Below, in pieces: positions 33,752 to 42,433 of a stretch of DNA of 64,000 bases (its first letter is position 1; every line of letters begins with the position of its first letter). Origin of the DNA: Pseudomonas_T sp032052615 (lineage in GTDB: Bacteria; Pseudomonadota; Gammaproteobacteria; Pseudomonadales; Pseudomonadaceae); contig DAMBWF010000004.1 in the NCBI GenBank assembly GCA_032052615.1, positions 186,001 through 250,000 on the forward strand, read 5' to 3'. The notes beneath the pieces are model-generated. The model was not told the origin of the DNA. It saw only the letters and a program-made list of their open reading frames with translations, and made no database searches. A program made the position numbers and the translations under genes.

Positions 33752-36388
33752 ATGAGGGAAATCGACGCACGCCTGCGCGAAGACGTACACCTGCTGGGCG
33801 AACTGCTCGGCGAAACCATCCGCTTGCATCATGGAGACGCCTTCCTCGATAAAATCGAGCGCATCCGCAAGGCCGCCAAGGCCGCCCGCCAGGGCTCGGA
33901 GACGGGCCGCCTGGACTTGGCCGAAAGCCTTGACGGGTTGAGCGAGGAAGAACTGCTGCCGGTCACCCGCGCGTTCAACCAGTTTCTCAACCTGGCCAAT
34001 ATCGCCGAGCAGTACCACCACATTCGGCGGCGGCGCCCCGATGAAGCGGAGCCCTTCGAAAGCCGGGTGCTGGGGGAACTGCTAGGTCGACTGCGGAACG
34101 AGGGCCACGACCCCGCCGCGCTGGCCGGGCAGTTCGCCACACTCGACGTGGAACTGGTCCTGACCGCCCACCCCACCGAAGTGACGCGGCGCACCCTGAT
34201 CCAGAAATACGATGCCATCGCCGAGGAATTGAGCCGGCTCGACCATCGCGACCTCACCGAGGCCGAGCGCGCCCAGGGGCGTCGACGCCTGCAACGGCTG
34301 ATCGCCGAGGCCTGGCACACGGAGGAGATCCGCCATCGCCGGCCCACCGCCGTCGACGAGGCCAAGTGGGGGTTCGCGGTGATCGAGCATTCCCTCTGGG
34401 AAGCCCTGCCCAATGTGTTGCGGCGCGCCGACGACGCGCTGTTCGAGGCGACCGGTCAGCGCCTGCCGCCCGATGCCGCGCCCCTGCGCATCGCGTCTTG
34501 GATGGGCGGCGACCGGGATGGCAACCCCAATGTCACCGCCGCCGCCAGCCGCGAGGTGCTGTTGCTGGCGCGCTGGATGGCGGCCGACCTGTTCCTGCGG
34601 GACGTCGACCGCCTCGCCGCCGACCTGTCCATGCATGAGGCCAGCGACGAGTTGCGGGTGCGGGTCGGCGTGCATCCGGAGCCCTATCGCGGCGCGCTCA
34701 AGCAATTGCGGGATCGGCTTCGGGCCACCCGGGCCTGGGCCGAGTCGGCCCTGCGCGAGCCGGTGGCGCCAGGCCCCGACGTGCTGGTGGACAATCGCGA
34801 CCTGGTGGAGCCGCTGGAAAGTTGTTATCGCTCCCTGCACGCCTGCGGCATGGGCGTGGTGGCGGACGGCGCGCTGCTCGATTGCCTGCGTCGGGCCACT
34901 ACCTTCGGCCTGTTCCTGGTACGGCTGGACATCCGTCAAGAGGCGAGCCGCCATGCCGCGGCGCTGAGCGACATCACCGAATACCTGGGGCTCGGCCGCT
35001 ACGCCGACTGGTCCGAGGCGGAGCGTGTGCGCTTCCTGTCGAGCGAACTGGACAACCGTCGGCCGCTGCTGCCGCCGGACTACCCGGCTTCTCCCGATAC
35101 CGCCGAAGTGCTCGCCACCTGCCGGGTGATCGCCGAGGCGCCGGCGGCCTCCCTGGGCTCCTATGTCATCTCCATGGCGGCGGCGCCTTCCGATGTGCTG
35201 GCGGTGCAACTGCTATTGAAGGAAGCCGGCCTGCGCCGGCCGATGCGCGTGGTGCCGCTGTTCGAGACGCTGGCCGACCTGGACAACGCTGGCCCGGTGA
35301 TCGACGGCCTGTTGGCGTTGCCCGGCTACCGGGCGCGCCTCTACGGCCCCCAGGAAGTGATGATCGGCTACTCCGATTCGGCCAAGGACGCGGGCACCAC
35401 GGCGGCGGCCTGGGCGCAATACCGGGCCCAGGAAAACCTGGTGGACATTTGTCGGCGCCACGGCGTCGAGCTGCTGCTGTTCCATGGCCGAGGGGGCACC
35501 GTGGGACGCGGAGGCGGCCCGGCCCACGCGGCCATACTGTCCCAGCCGCCAGGCTCGGTGAACGGGCGCTTCCGTACCACCGAGCAGGGGGAGATGATCC
35601 GCTTCAAGTTCGGCTTGCCGGCTATCGCCGAGCAGAACCTGTCCCTCTACCTGGCCGCCGTGCTGGAGGCGACCCTGCTGCCACCGCCGGTGCCCGAGCC
35701 GGCCTGGCGCGAAGAGATGGACCGGTTGGCGGCGGACGGCCTCGCCGGCTATCGGGAGATCGTCCGCGAACACCCGCGCTTCGTCGCCTATTTCCGCCAG
35801 GCCACTCCCGAGCAGGAGTTGGGACGGCTGCCCCTGGGCAGTCGCCCGGCCAAGCGCCGCGCCGGCGGCGTGGAAAGCCTGCGGGCGATCCCGTGGATCT
35901 TCGCCTGGACCCAGACCCGCCTCATGCTGCCCGCCTGGTTGGGCTGGGAACGGGCGCTGCAACGGGCCGGCGAGCGCGGCGAAGCCTCGCTGCTACAGGA
36001 CATGCGGGCCCACTGGCCGTTCTTCCGGACCCGTATCGACATGCTGGAAATGGTCTTGGCCAAGGCGGAGGAGGGGATCGCCGAACTGTACGACGAGCGT
36101 CTGGTGGAAGCCGAACTGCGACCGCTGGGGGCGCAGTTGCGCGGCCTATTGTCGCAGGTGTGCGCCGATGTGCGCGCGCTGACCGGGCAGTCGGAGCTGC
36201 TCGGCCACAGTCCGGAGACCCGTGAGTCGATCGAGGTCCGCAACATCTACCTGGACCCGCTCCACCTGCTGCAAATGGAGCTCCTGGCTCGTTCCAGGCG
36301 TGCTGGCGAGGTCGCCGAAAGCCCTCTGGAACAGGCGCTTCTGGTCAGCGTCGCGGGCATCGCCGCGGGTTTGCGCAATACCGGTTGA
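33752..36388 (+). CDS. ppc: Phosphoenolpyruvate carboxylase
   Basis: Enzyme of 878 residues fixing bicarbonate onto phosphoenolpyruvate to give oxaloacetate, an anaplerotic step. The catalytic histidine motif is LTAHPTEVTRRT near 137, with the second conserved loop GYSDSAKDAG near 540 and the glycine-rich FHGRGGTVGRGGGP near 578. AGGAGG lies ideally before the ATG at 33752; an in-frame ATG at 33704 is disfavoured. The C-terminus ends LRNTG, as in the family. The gap to adk (36389-36544) has a long imperfect G/C-rich inverted repeat that could act as a terminator. Confidence 0.98.
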   Translation: MREIDARLREDVHLLGELLGETIRLHHGDAFLDKIERIRKAAKAARQGSETGRLDLAESLDGLSEEELLPVTRAFNQFLNLANIAEQYHHIRRRRPDEAEPFESRVLGELLGRLRNEGHDPAALAGQFATLDVELVLTAHPTEVTRRTLIQKYDAIAEELSRLDHRDLTEAERAQGRRRLQRLIAEAWHTEEIRHRRPTAVDEAKWGFAVIEHSLWEALPNVLRRADDALFEATGQRLPPDAAPLRIASWMGGDRDGNPNVTAAASREVLLLARWMAADLFLRDVDRLAADLSMHEASDELRVRVGVHPEPYRGALKQLRDRLRATRAWAESALREPVAPGPDVLVDNRDLVEPLESCYRSLHACGMGVVADGALLDCLRRATTFGLFLVRLDIRQEASRHAAALSDITEYLGLGRYADWSEAERVRFLSSELDNRRPLLPPDYPASPDTAEVLATCRVIAEAPAASLGSYVISMAAAPSDVLAVQLLLKEAGLRRPMRVVPLFETLADLDNAGPVIDGLLALPGYRARLYGPQEVMIGYSDSAKDAGTTAAAWAQYRAQENLVDICRRHGVELLLFHGRGGTVGRGGGPAHAAILSQPPGSVNGRFRTTEQGEMIRFKFGLPAIAEQNLSLYLAAVLEATLLPPPVPEPAWREEMDRLAADGLAGYREIVREHPRFVAYFRQATPEQELGRLPLGSRPAKRRAGGVESLRAIPWIFAWTQTRLMLPAWLGWERALQRAGERGEASLLQDMRAHWPFFRTRIDMLEMVLAKAEEGIAELYDERLVEAELRPLGAQLRGLLSQVCADVRALTGQSELLGHSPETRESIEVRNIYLDPLHLLQMELLARSRRAGEVAESPLEQALLVSVAGIAAGLRNTG

Positions 36389-36544
36389 CAAGCCGCGCAC
36401 CCCCCCTTTGGCCGTCTTGTGCGGGGTGGGTGCGCTGTGTATCTTGGTCAGCCTTTTGGCCGTTCGACGACGCCAACGACGCACTACTGAGATTGGCCCC
36501 ACGAGGCGAATCCGACGTTTCCACCCATTTGAGGAGCAACATCG

Positions 36545-37192
36545 ATGCGCGTGATTCTGCTGGGGGCGCCCGGCGCCGGCAAAGGCACTCAGGCCCGCTT
36601 CATCACCGAGAAATTCTCGATCCCGCAAATCTCCACCGGGGACATGCTCCGCGCGGCGATCAAGGCCGGCTCCCCCCTCGGCCTGAAGGTCAAGGACGTG
36701 ATGGACAGCGGTGGCCTGGTCTCCGACGACATCATCATCGGCCTGATCCAGGAGCGCATCGTCGAGCCGGATTGCGCCAACGGGTTCCTCTTCGATGGCT
36801 TCCCGCGCACCATCCCCCAGGCCGAGGCGCTGCAGCAGGCCGGCGTCGTTCTCGACCACGTGGTGGAAATCGATGTCGACGACGAGGATATCGTCTCGCG
36901 CATCGCCGGTCGTCGCGTCCACGCGGCCTCGGGCCGGGTCTACCATACCGTCTACAACCCGCCCAAGGTGGAAGGGATGGACGACGTCACCGGCGAGCCG
37001 CTGGTGCAGCGCGAGGACGACCAGGAAGACACCATCCGCCGCCGCCTGGCCGTGTACCACTCCCAGACCAAGCCGCTGGTGGACTTCTATCAGCGCCTCG
37101 CCGCCGAGCAGGGTTCGCCCAAGTACACCCGCGTGGAAGGCGTCGGCACGGTGGAAGAGATCACCGCCAAGGTCCTAGCCGCGCTCGACTGA
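36545..37192 (+). CDS. adk: Adenylate kinase
   Basis: Enzyme of 215 residues that interconverts ATP, ADP and AMP. The P-loop is GAPGAGKGTQ at residue 7, followed by the AMP-binding STGDMLR and FDGFPRT segments and the LID region with RRVHAASGRVYHTVYNPPKVEG around 123-145. Cytosolic. It lies 116 bases before tsaB. Confidence 0.98.
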   Translation: MRVILLGAPGAGKGTQARFITEKFSIPQISTGDMLRAAIKAGSPLGLKVKDVMDSGGLVSDDIIIGLIQERIVEPDCANGFLFDGFPRTIPQAEALQQAGVVLDHVVEIDVDDEDIVSRIAGRRVHAASGRVYHTVYNPPKVEGMDDVTGEPLVQREDDQEDTIRRRLAVYHSQTKPLVDFYQRLAAEQGSPKYTRVEGVGTVEEITAKVLAALD

Positions 37193-37307
37193 CTCATCGC
37201 GACATCCCGCCCGGCTCCTTCTCGGCCGGGCGGGCGCCCCTCGCGTTCCCTTTCCGCCTTCGGGCGACCTGCTACAATCGCCGGCTTTCTTCCCGCCGGA
37301 ATTCGTC

Positions 37308-37979
37308 ATGACCACCCTGCTGGCCCTGGACACCGCCACCGAAGCCTGTTCGGTCGCCCTCTTGCATGGCGACCGGGTGCTGAGTCGCTACGAGGTGATA
37401 CCGCGCATGCACGCCCAGCGCCTGCTGCCCCTGGTGCGCTCGGTGCTGGACGAGGCCGGATTGGCACTGACCCGCCTCGACGGCCTGGCGTTCGGCCGAG
37501 GCCCCGGCGCCTTCACCGGGGTGCGCATCGCGGTGGGGGTGGTGCAAGGCCTGGCGTTCGCCCTGGAGCGACCGGTGTTACCGATTTCCAACCTGGCCGG
37601 CCTGGCCCAGCGCGCCTGGCGCGAGCGGGGTGCCCGGCAGGTGGCGGCGGCCATCGATGCGCGCATGGACGAGGTCTACTGGGGTTGTTTCCGACTGGAC
37701 GGCGAGGAAATGCGTCCGGTGATCCCCGAGGCGGTGCTGGCCCCGGAACAGGCCGTCCTACCCGGCGACGGCGAGTGGTTCGGCGCGGGGACCGGCTGGG
37801 GCACGTTCGCCGAGCGCCTGCCGGCGGTCGCCCAGGCCCAGGGCGATGCGTTGCCCCATGCCGAGGACATCCTGACCCTGGCCCGTTTCGCCTGGGCGCG
37901 CGGTGAGGCCGTGGCCGCCGAAGAGGCCCAGCCGGTGTACCTGCGGGACAATGTCGCCACCCCGAAGAAAACCCCGTGA
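37308..37979 (+). CDS. tsaB: tRNA threonylcarbamoyladenosine biosynthesis protein TsaB
   Basis: Protein of 223 residues, partner of TsaD and TsaE in making t6A37 in tRNA. The N-terminal ASKHA fold starts LLALDTATEACSVALL, with AFGRGPGAFTGVRIAVGVVQGLAF near 65. Length matches the family (about 225). The paired modification genes trmO (acting on t6A) and a DTW-type gene also occur in this window. Confidence 0.95.
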   Translation: MTTLLALDTATEACSVALLHGDRVLSRYEVIPRMHAQRLLPLVRSVLDEAGLALTRLDGLAFGRGPGAFTGVRIAVGVVQGLAFALERPVLPISNLAGLAQRAWRERGARQVAAAIDARMDEVYWGCFRLDGEEMRPVIPEAVLAPEQAVLPGDGEWFGAGTGWGTFAERLPAVAQAQGDALPHAEDILTLARFAWARGEAVAAEEAQPVYLRDNVATPKKTP

Positions 37980-38076
37980 CGCCTTTGGTCAGCCCGCCCC
38001 GCGCGGGCGCCGCCGCCCGATTGCCAAGCGCCCGGGGCCTCGCTAAATTTGCTCCATTCATGCCGAGCTTCTGATC

Positions 38077-38433
38077 ATGCGCATCGACGGCTACGCTTCC
38101 TCTTCCTACCCGCTCGACCGTGGCTCCCGTCCGGGAACCGCGGTCACGCCCTATCGCGAGGTTCAGCGCGAGGAAGAAGCACGCCGCGAGCAACCGGCCA
38201 CGCCGTCCACCTCTCAGGGCTTGGAAAGCACGCCGCAACTGCGCCGGGTCCAGGCCGGCAACCCCAGTAGCGACAGCCTGCCGGTGCGCGTCCAGGACTA
38301 TCTGGGCGCTTCCTCCAATGCCCGCACCCTCAGCAGCCGCGCCACCCTGGCGCTGGCCAGCTACGATTCCACCGCGCGCCTGCTCGACGACGTCGACAGC
38401 CAGGAAGTGCTGGGTCTCGACCTCTACGCTTGA
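38077..38433 (+). CDS. Small hydrophilic protein, unknown function
   Basis: Protein of 118 residues. The first two thirds are rich in Ser, Arg, Glu, Gln and Pro and probably disordered; the C-terminal part (SSRATLALASYDSTARLLDDVDSQEVLGLDLYA) looks like a short helical motif. No signal peptide. I do not recognise the family. Its TGA overlaps the ATG of the DUF72 gene (TGATG), so the two are coupled. Confidence 0.65.
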   Translation: MRIDGYASSSYPLDRGSRPGTAVTPYREVQREEEARREQPATPSTSQGLESTPQLRRVQAGNPSSDSLPVRVQDYLGASSNARTLSSRATLALASYDSTARLLDDVDSQEVLGLDLYA

Positions 38434-39290
38434 TGCTGCCGTACCACCTGGGATGTCCGTCGTGGAACGAGCCCGCCTGGCGTGGCAGTTTCTATCCCGA
38501 GCACCTGAGCGCTTCGGAAACCCTCGCCCATTACGTCCGGGTGTTCAACGCGGTGGAGGGCAATACCACGTTCTATGCGCGGCCCTCGCCCGAGGTGGTG
38601 CGGCGCTGGGCCGAGATCATGCCGGCCGGCTTCCGGTTCTGCGCCAAGCTGCCTCGGGACATCAGTCATGATGGCGACCTGCGCGAGCATTTCGGTGAGA
38701 CCCGGGCCTTTCTCGACCTGCTCGCGCCCTTGGGCGAGCGGGTCGCTCCCCTCTGGCTGCAACTGCCGGCCAGCTTCGGCCCGCCGCGCCTGGCGGAGCT
38801 GGCCGCCTGGCTGGAGGCTTTCGAGCATCGGCGCCTCGCGGTGGAGGTCCGTCATGCCGCCTTCTTCGCCAAGGGCGACGAGGAGCGGATGCTGAACCGC
38901 CTGCTGCGGGACCGGGGCGTCGAACGTATTTGCCTGGATTCCCGCGCCCTGTTCGCCTGCGCCGACGATACCCCGGCGGTTCGCCACGCCCAATCGCGCA
39001 AGCCGCGCCTGCCCATACGGCCGGCGGCGTTCAGCGACAGTCCCCAGGTACGCTTCATCGGCGGGCCGAGCCTGGAGGCGAACGCTATCTACCTCGCCGA
39101 CTGGCTGGACAAGGTGGCGGCGTGGATCGAGCAGGGCCTCGCGCCCTTCGTCTTCCTGCACACCCCCGACAACCACTTGGCCGCCGCCCAGGCCAAAGCC
39201 TTCCATGCCGCCTTGGGCGAGCGGCTGCCGGGCCTGCCGCCCCTGCCCGAGCCGCACGAGCCGGCCATGGAGCAGCTCGGCCTGCTCTAG
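38433..39290 (+). CDS. DUF72 protein
   Basis: Protein of 285 residues with the DUF72 TIM-barrel pattern: LGCPSWNEPAWRGSFYP near the start, FNAVEGNTTFYA near 47, and LWLQLPASFGP near 108. No catalytic function is established for the family. The ATG at 38433 overlaps the upstream stop. Confidence 0.9.
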   Translation: MLPYHLGCPSWNEPAWRGSFYPEHLSASETLAHYVRVFNAVEGNTTFYARPSPEVVRRWAEIMPAGFRFCAKLPRDISHDGDLREHFGETRAFLDLLAPLGERVAPLWLQLPASFGPPRLAELAAWLEAFEHRRLAVEVRHAAFFAKGDEERMLNRLLRDRGVERICLDSRALFACADDTPAVRHAQSRKPRLPIRPAAFSDSPQVRFIGGPSLEANAIYLADWLDKVAAWIEQGLAPFVFLHTPDNHLAAAQAKAFHAALGERLPGLPPLPEPHEPAMEQLGLL

Positions 39291-39359
39291 TGCGTGCCGC
39301 TGGCCCCCGGCCCGGCCGTTGCGCTACCGTGCCGCGAAACCTGGCCCCGGAGACACGAG

Positions 39360-40190
39360 ATGCGGACTCAAGACGAACGTGGCGCGGCGTTTCGCGACCT
39401 GCACCGGCGCGACGGGCTGCTGGTGCTGCCCAACCCCTGGGATGCCGGTTCGGCGAAAATGCTCGCGGCGCTGGGCTTCGAGGCGCTGGCCACCACCAGC
39501 GCCGGGCTGGCCTTCGCCTTGGGCCGGCGCGATGCAGAGGGTGCGCTGAGCCGGGACGAGACCCTGGCCAATGCCCGGGCCATCGTCGAGGCGACTTCTT
39601 TGCCGGTGGCCGCCGACCTGGAGAACGGTTACGGCGACGATCCCGAGGCGTGCGCCGAAACCTTGCGGCAGGCGGCCGCCGCCGGCCTGGTGGGGGGCTC
39701 CATCGAGGACGCCAGCGGGCGCGCGGACGCGCCCATCTATTCGTTCGACTTAGCGGTGGAGCGCATCCGCGCCTCGGTGGCGGCGGTCCGCGCGCTGCCA
39801 TTTCCTTTCACCCTGGCGGCGCGCGCGGAAAACCACCTGCATGGCCGGGCCGACCTGGCGGATACCCTCCGCCGCCTGGAAGCCTACGCCGAGGCCGGCG
39901 CGGACGTGCTCTATGCCCCTGGGCTGACCCGCCGGGAAGAGATCGAGGCGGTGGTGCGGGCCGTGGCGCCGAAACCGGTGAATGTGCTGGTGGGTTCGCC
40001 GGCCCTGGGCCTGAGCCTGGAGGAGTTGGCGGCGATCGGCGTGAAGCGGGTGAGCGTCGGGTCGAACCTGGCGCGGATGGCCTATGGTGCCTTCTTCGAG
40101 GCCGCCCGGGCCCTGCGCGGCGGTGAGCTCGGCGGCTTGTCGGGGGCCATGCCCTTCGACCGCATCAACGACCTGTTCCGCCGCCCATGA
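39360..40190 (+). CDS. Isocitrate lyase/PEP mutase superfamily protein
   Basis: Protein of 276 residues with the ICL/PEPM barrel: LVLPNPWDAGSAKML near 21, then VAADLENGYGDDPEA near 82, GGSIEDASG near 112 and LAARAENHLHG near 154. The K-R-C-G-H loop of true isocitrate and methylisocitrate lyases is absent and ARAENH stands in its place, so a different C-C or P-C lyase reaction is likely. A GGAGACACGAG stretch precedes the ATG at 39360. Its stop overlaps the next start by four bases. Confidence 0.9.
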   Translation: MRTQDERGAAFRDLHRRDGLLVLPNPWDAGSAKMLAALGFEALATTSAGLAFALGRRDAEGALSRDETLANARAIVEATSLPVAADLENGYGDDPEACAETLRQAAAAGLVGGSIEDASGRADAPIYSFDLAVERIRASVAAVRALPFPFTLAARAENHLHGRADLADTLRRLEAYAEAGADVLYAPGLTRREEIEAVVRAVAPKPVNVLVGSPALGLSLEELAAIGVKRVSVGSNLARMAYGAFFEAARALRGGELGGLSGAMPFDRINDLFRRP

Positions 40191-40876
40191 AGCTGCGCTA
40201 TGCCCTGCCCCTGGGGGTGCTCGCGGGGGCGCTGGGCCTGGCGCTGGCGCTGCCCGGCTGGCGTGTCCCGGATCGTTGGAACCCCTGGGCGCCCTTGGAT
40301 ATCCGCGAGTCGCCCAACTGGTTGACCGGCTACAAGCTGTGGCGCCTGCGGGACGACCGCGAGTTGTGCGACCAGGTCCTGCGTACCTCGCCGTTGCGCT
40401 ACCGGCCCATGGCCGACGCCACCCCCGCCGAGGATTGCCCGGTGCGCAACGGCGTGCGGGTGATGGCCTCCGACGTGGCCTTCAGCAGCAGCTTCCTCGC
40501 CACTTGCCCACTGGCCGCCGCCTATGCGCTGTTCGAGGTCCATGACCTGCAACCCGCGGCCCGGGCGGTGTTCGGCCAGCCGGTGGCTCGGGTCGAGCAC
40601 TTGGGCAGCTTCGCCTGCCGCAACATCGCCAACAGCCGCTGGCGCAGCCAGCACGCCTCGGCCAACGCCCTGGATATCGCCGCGTTCCGCCTGCGGGACG
40701 GCCGCCGTATCAGCGTGGCCCGGGACTGGCGCGGAACCGGCGACGAGGCACGCTTCCTGCGGGCGGTCCACCGGGCCGCCTGCGAACGTTTCAACCTCAC
40801 CCTCGGCCCGGACTACAACGCCGCGCACCGGGATCACTTCCACGTCGACATGGGCCTGTTGCGCCTGTGTCGCTGA
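40187..40876 (+). CDS. Extensin-like (D-Ala-D-Ala carboxypeptidase-like fold) protein
   Basis: Protein of 229 residues. A hydrophobic N-terminal segment (residues 4-23) acts as a signal anchor or signal peptide. The C-terminal half carries the extensin-like metal pattern: SQHASANALDIAAF near 163 and AHRDHFHVDMG near 213, a H-x-D-x-H arrangement as in zinc peptidoglycan endopeptidases. Periplasmic action on peptidoglycan is inferred. The ATG overlaps the upstream stop (ATGA). Confidence 0.85.
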   Translation: MKLRYALPLGVLAGALGLALALPGWRVPDRWNPWAPLDIRESPNWLTGYKLWRLRDDRELCDQVLRTSPLRYRPMADATPAEDCPVRNGVRVMASDVAFSSSFLATCPLAAAYALFEVHDLQPAARAVFGQPVARVEHLGSFACRNIANSRWRSQHASANALDIAAFRLRDGRRISVARDWRGTGDEARFLRAVHRAACERFNLTLGPDYNAAHRDHFHVDMGLLRLCR

Positions 40877-40921
40877 CCCGTCTCTGGCAAAATGTCGCCC
40901 ACCTTCCCGTGAGCTTCCACG

Positions 40922-41701
40922 ATGCACGATCCCGCTGCCCCACGTATCCGCGCCGAGTCCCTCGACCCGTCCCTTGATCCGGCCCTGCGAGCCTGGGCCG
41001 CGCGCCTCGGCCTGCCGCTGGAGGGCGAGGCGGCGTTCGCCCTGCAACTGGGAGCGGACGGTTTGCAGCTCGTCGAGCTGGGCGACGGCGCGCCGGGGCC
41101 GGTACGGGTGGATTTCGTCGCCGGCGCCAGCGCGCACCGCCGGCTCTATGGCGGCGGCAGCGGGCAGATGATCGCCAAGGCGGTAGGGGTGCAGCCGGGC
41201 ATTCGCCCACGGGTGCTGGATGCCACCGCCGGGCTGGGCAAGGACGCGTTCGTGCTGGCATCCCTGGGCTGCGAAGTGACCCTGGTGGAGCGTCAGCCGT
41301 TGATCGCCGCGCTGCTGGAGGACGGCCTGCTGCGGGCCGCCCGGGACGCCGACGTGGCGCCGATCGTCGACCGCATGGCCCTGCGCGGCGGTGACGCCGT
41401 GGCGCTGATGGCCGCCTGGGACGAGCCGGCGCCCCAGGTGATTCACTTGGATCCGATGTTCCCCCATCGCGACAAGAGCGCCCTGGTGAAAAAGGAGATG
41501 CGCCTGTTCCGGCCCCTGGTGGGGGACGATCCCGACGCGCCGGCCCTGCTGGCCGCCGCGCTGGCCCTGGCCAGTCACCGGGTGGTAGTCAAGCGCCCGC
41601 GCAAGGCGCCCTGTATCGAGGGGCCGAAACCGAGTCATGTCCTGGAAGGCAAGTCGAGCCGCTACGACATCTACCCCAAGAAGGCCCTGGACAAGCCCTG
41701 A
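40922..41701 (+). CDS. rsmJ: 16S rRNA (guanine(1516)-N2)-methyltransferase RsmJ
   Basis: S-adenosylmethionine-dependent enzyme of 259 residues that methylates G1516 of 16S rRNA. The SAM motif is VLDATAGLGKDAFVLASLGC near 99 and the catalytic HLDPMFPHRDKSALVKKEM motif is near 176, both as in E. coli RsmJ. It ends with SRYDIYPKKAL. Its stop is 4 bases from the stop of the convergent mexL gene. Confidence 0.96.
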   Translation: MHDPAAPRIRAESLDPSLDPALRAWAARLGLPLEGEAAFALQLGADGLQLVELGDGAPGPVRVDFVAGASAHRRLYGGGSGQMIAKAVGVQPGIRPRVLDATAGLGKDAFVLASLGCEVTLVERQPLIAALLEDGLLRAARDADVAPIVDRMALRGGDAVALMAAWDEPAPQVIHLDPMFPHRDKSALVKKEMRLFRPLVGDDPDAPALLAAALALASHRVVVKRPRKAPCIEGPKPSHVLEGKSSRYDIYPKKALDKP

Positions 41702-41705
41702 CGGC

Positions 41706-42344
41706 TCAGGGGCGGTAGGCGCGCACGAAGAGCCCGACCACGTCGTCCACGTGGGCGTCGGCCTCCGCGGGGTCCAGCGGCTCGTTGCACCCCAGCAACA
41801 GGCGGAAGTTGTGCTTGCCCTTGAGCATGAAGAGGAAGTGCTCGGCGGCCCGGGCGGGCTGTTCGATGCGCAGCAGGCCGGCGCGATCCATGGCGTGCAG
41901 CAGGCGCGCCAACTCGTCGATCACCCGCTGGGGCCCGGCCTCCAGGAACAGCCGGGCGAGCGTCGAGCCCTGGCTGGCGGTGGCCATCATCAGGCGATGC
42001 AGTTGCAGCGACTCGGCGTCGTTGATCAGGAAGAGGAAGCGCTGGCCGATGTTGCGCAGCACACCTTCCACCGGCGCGTGCGGAGGCAGCTCGAAGAGCA
42101 GGTCGGGCAACTGGCTTTCGCACTTGGCCTTCACCGCGGCGGAAAACAGGGTCTCCTTGTCGGTGAAATGGCTGTACACGGTCAGCTTGGATACGCCGGC
42201 GAGGGCGGCGATGGCGTCCATGCTGCTGCCTTCGTAGCCGTTGCGCAGGAACAATTCCTTGGCCGCTTCGAGGATGGCCTGGCGCTTGAGCAGGTCCTTG
42301 GGACGCCCCGGGCCGTTGGCGCGGGTTTTCTTCGTGTCGGGCAT
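41706..42344 (-). CDS. mexL: TetR-family repressor MexL
   Basis: Protein of 212 residues. The N-terminal helix-turn-helix is at about 25-65 (AAKELFLRNGYEGSSMDAIAALAGVSKLTVYSHF), followed by an AefR-like ligand domain. It is divergent from a membrane fusion protein and RND pump, exactly as MexL is to mexJK in P. aeruginosa, where MexL represses that operon. The name rests on this context. An operator-like palindrome lies in the shared promoter. Confidence 0.85.
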   Translation of the reverse strand: MPDTKKTRANGPGRPKDLLKRQAILEAAKELFLRNGYEGSSMDAIAALAGVSKLTVYSHFTDKETLFSAAVKAKCESQLPDLLFELPPHAPVEGVLRNIGQRFLFLINDAESLQLHRLMMATASQGSTLARLFLEAGPQRVIDELARLLHAMDRAGLLRIEQPARAAEHFLFMLKGKHNFRLLLGCNEPLDPAEADAHVDDVVGLFVRAYRP

Positions 42345-42351
42345 CGAGGTA

Positions 42352-42396
42352 ATACTGGACTGGCCAGTTTTCTATTCTTAATATCGCGGCCAGTAT
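42352..42396. promoter_or_regulatory. Candidate MexL operators in the mexL-mexJ divergent promoter
   Basis: ATACTGG at 42352-42358 and CCAGTAT at 42390-42396 are inverted repeats of each other, and a perfect 10-bp palindrome ACTGGCCAGT lies between at 42359-42368. The stretch between them is A/T-rich (TTTTCTATTCTTAATAT) and probably carries the -10 elements of both genes. Confidence 0.65.
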
Positions 42397-42433
42397 AAAG
42401 ACTCCCACCGCACCTCGCGAAAGGTCATTCATC

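Noticed and set aside
36389..36544. A terminator between ppc and adk from the imperfect C/G-run repeat
   Set aside because: The stem is imperfect and the T tract is absent, so I did not list it as a feature.
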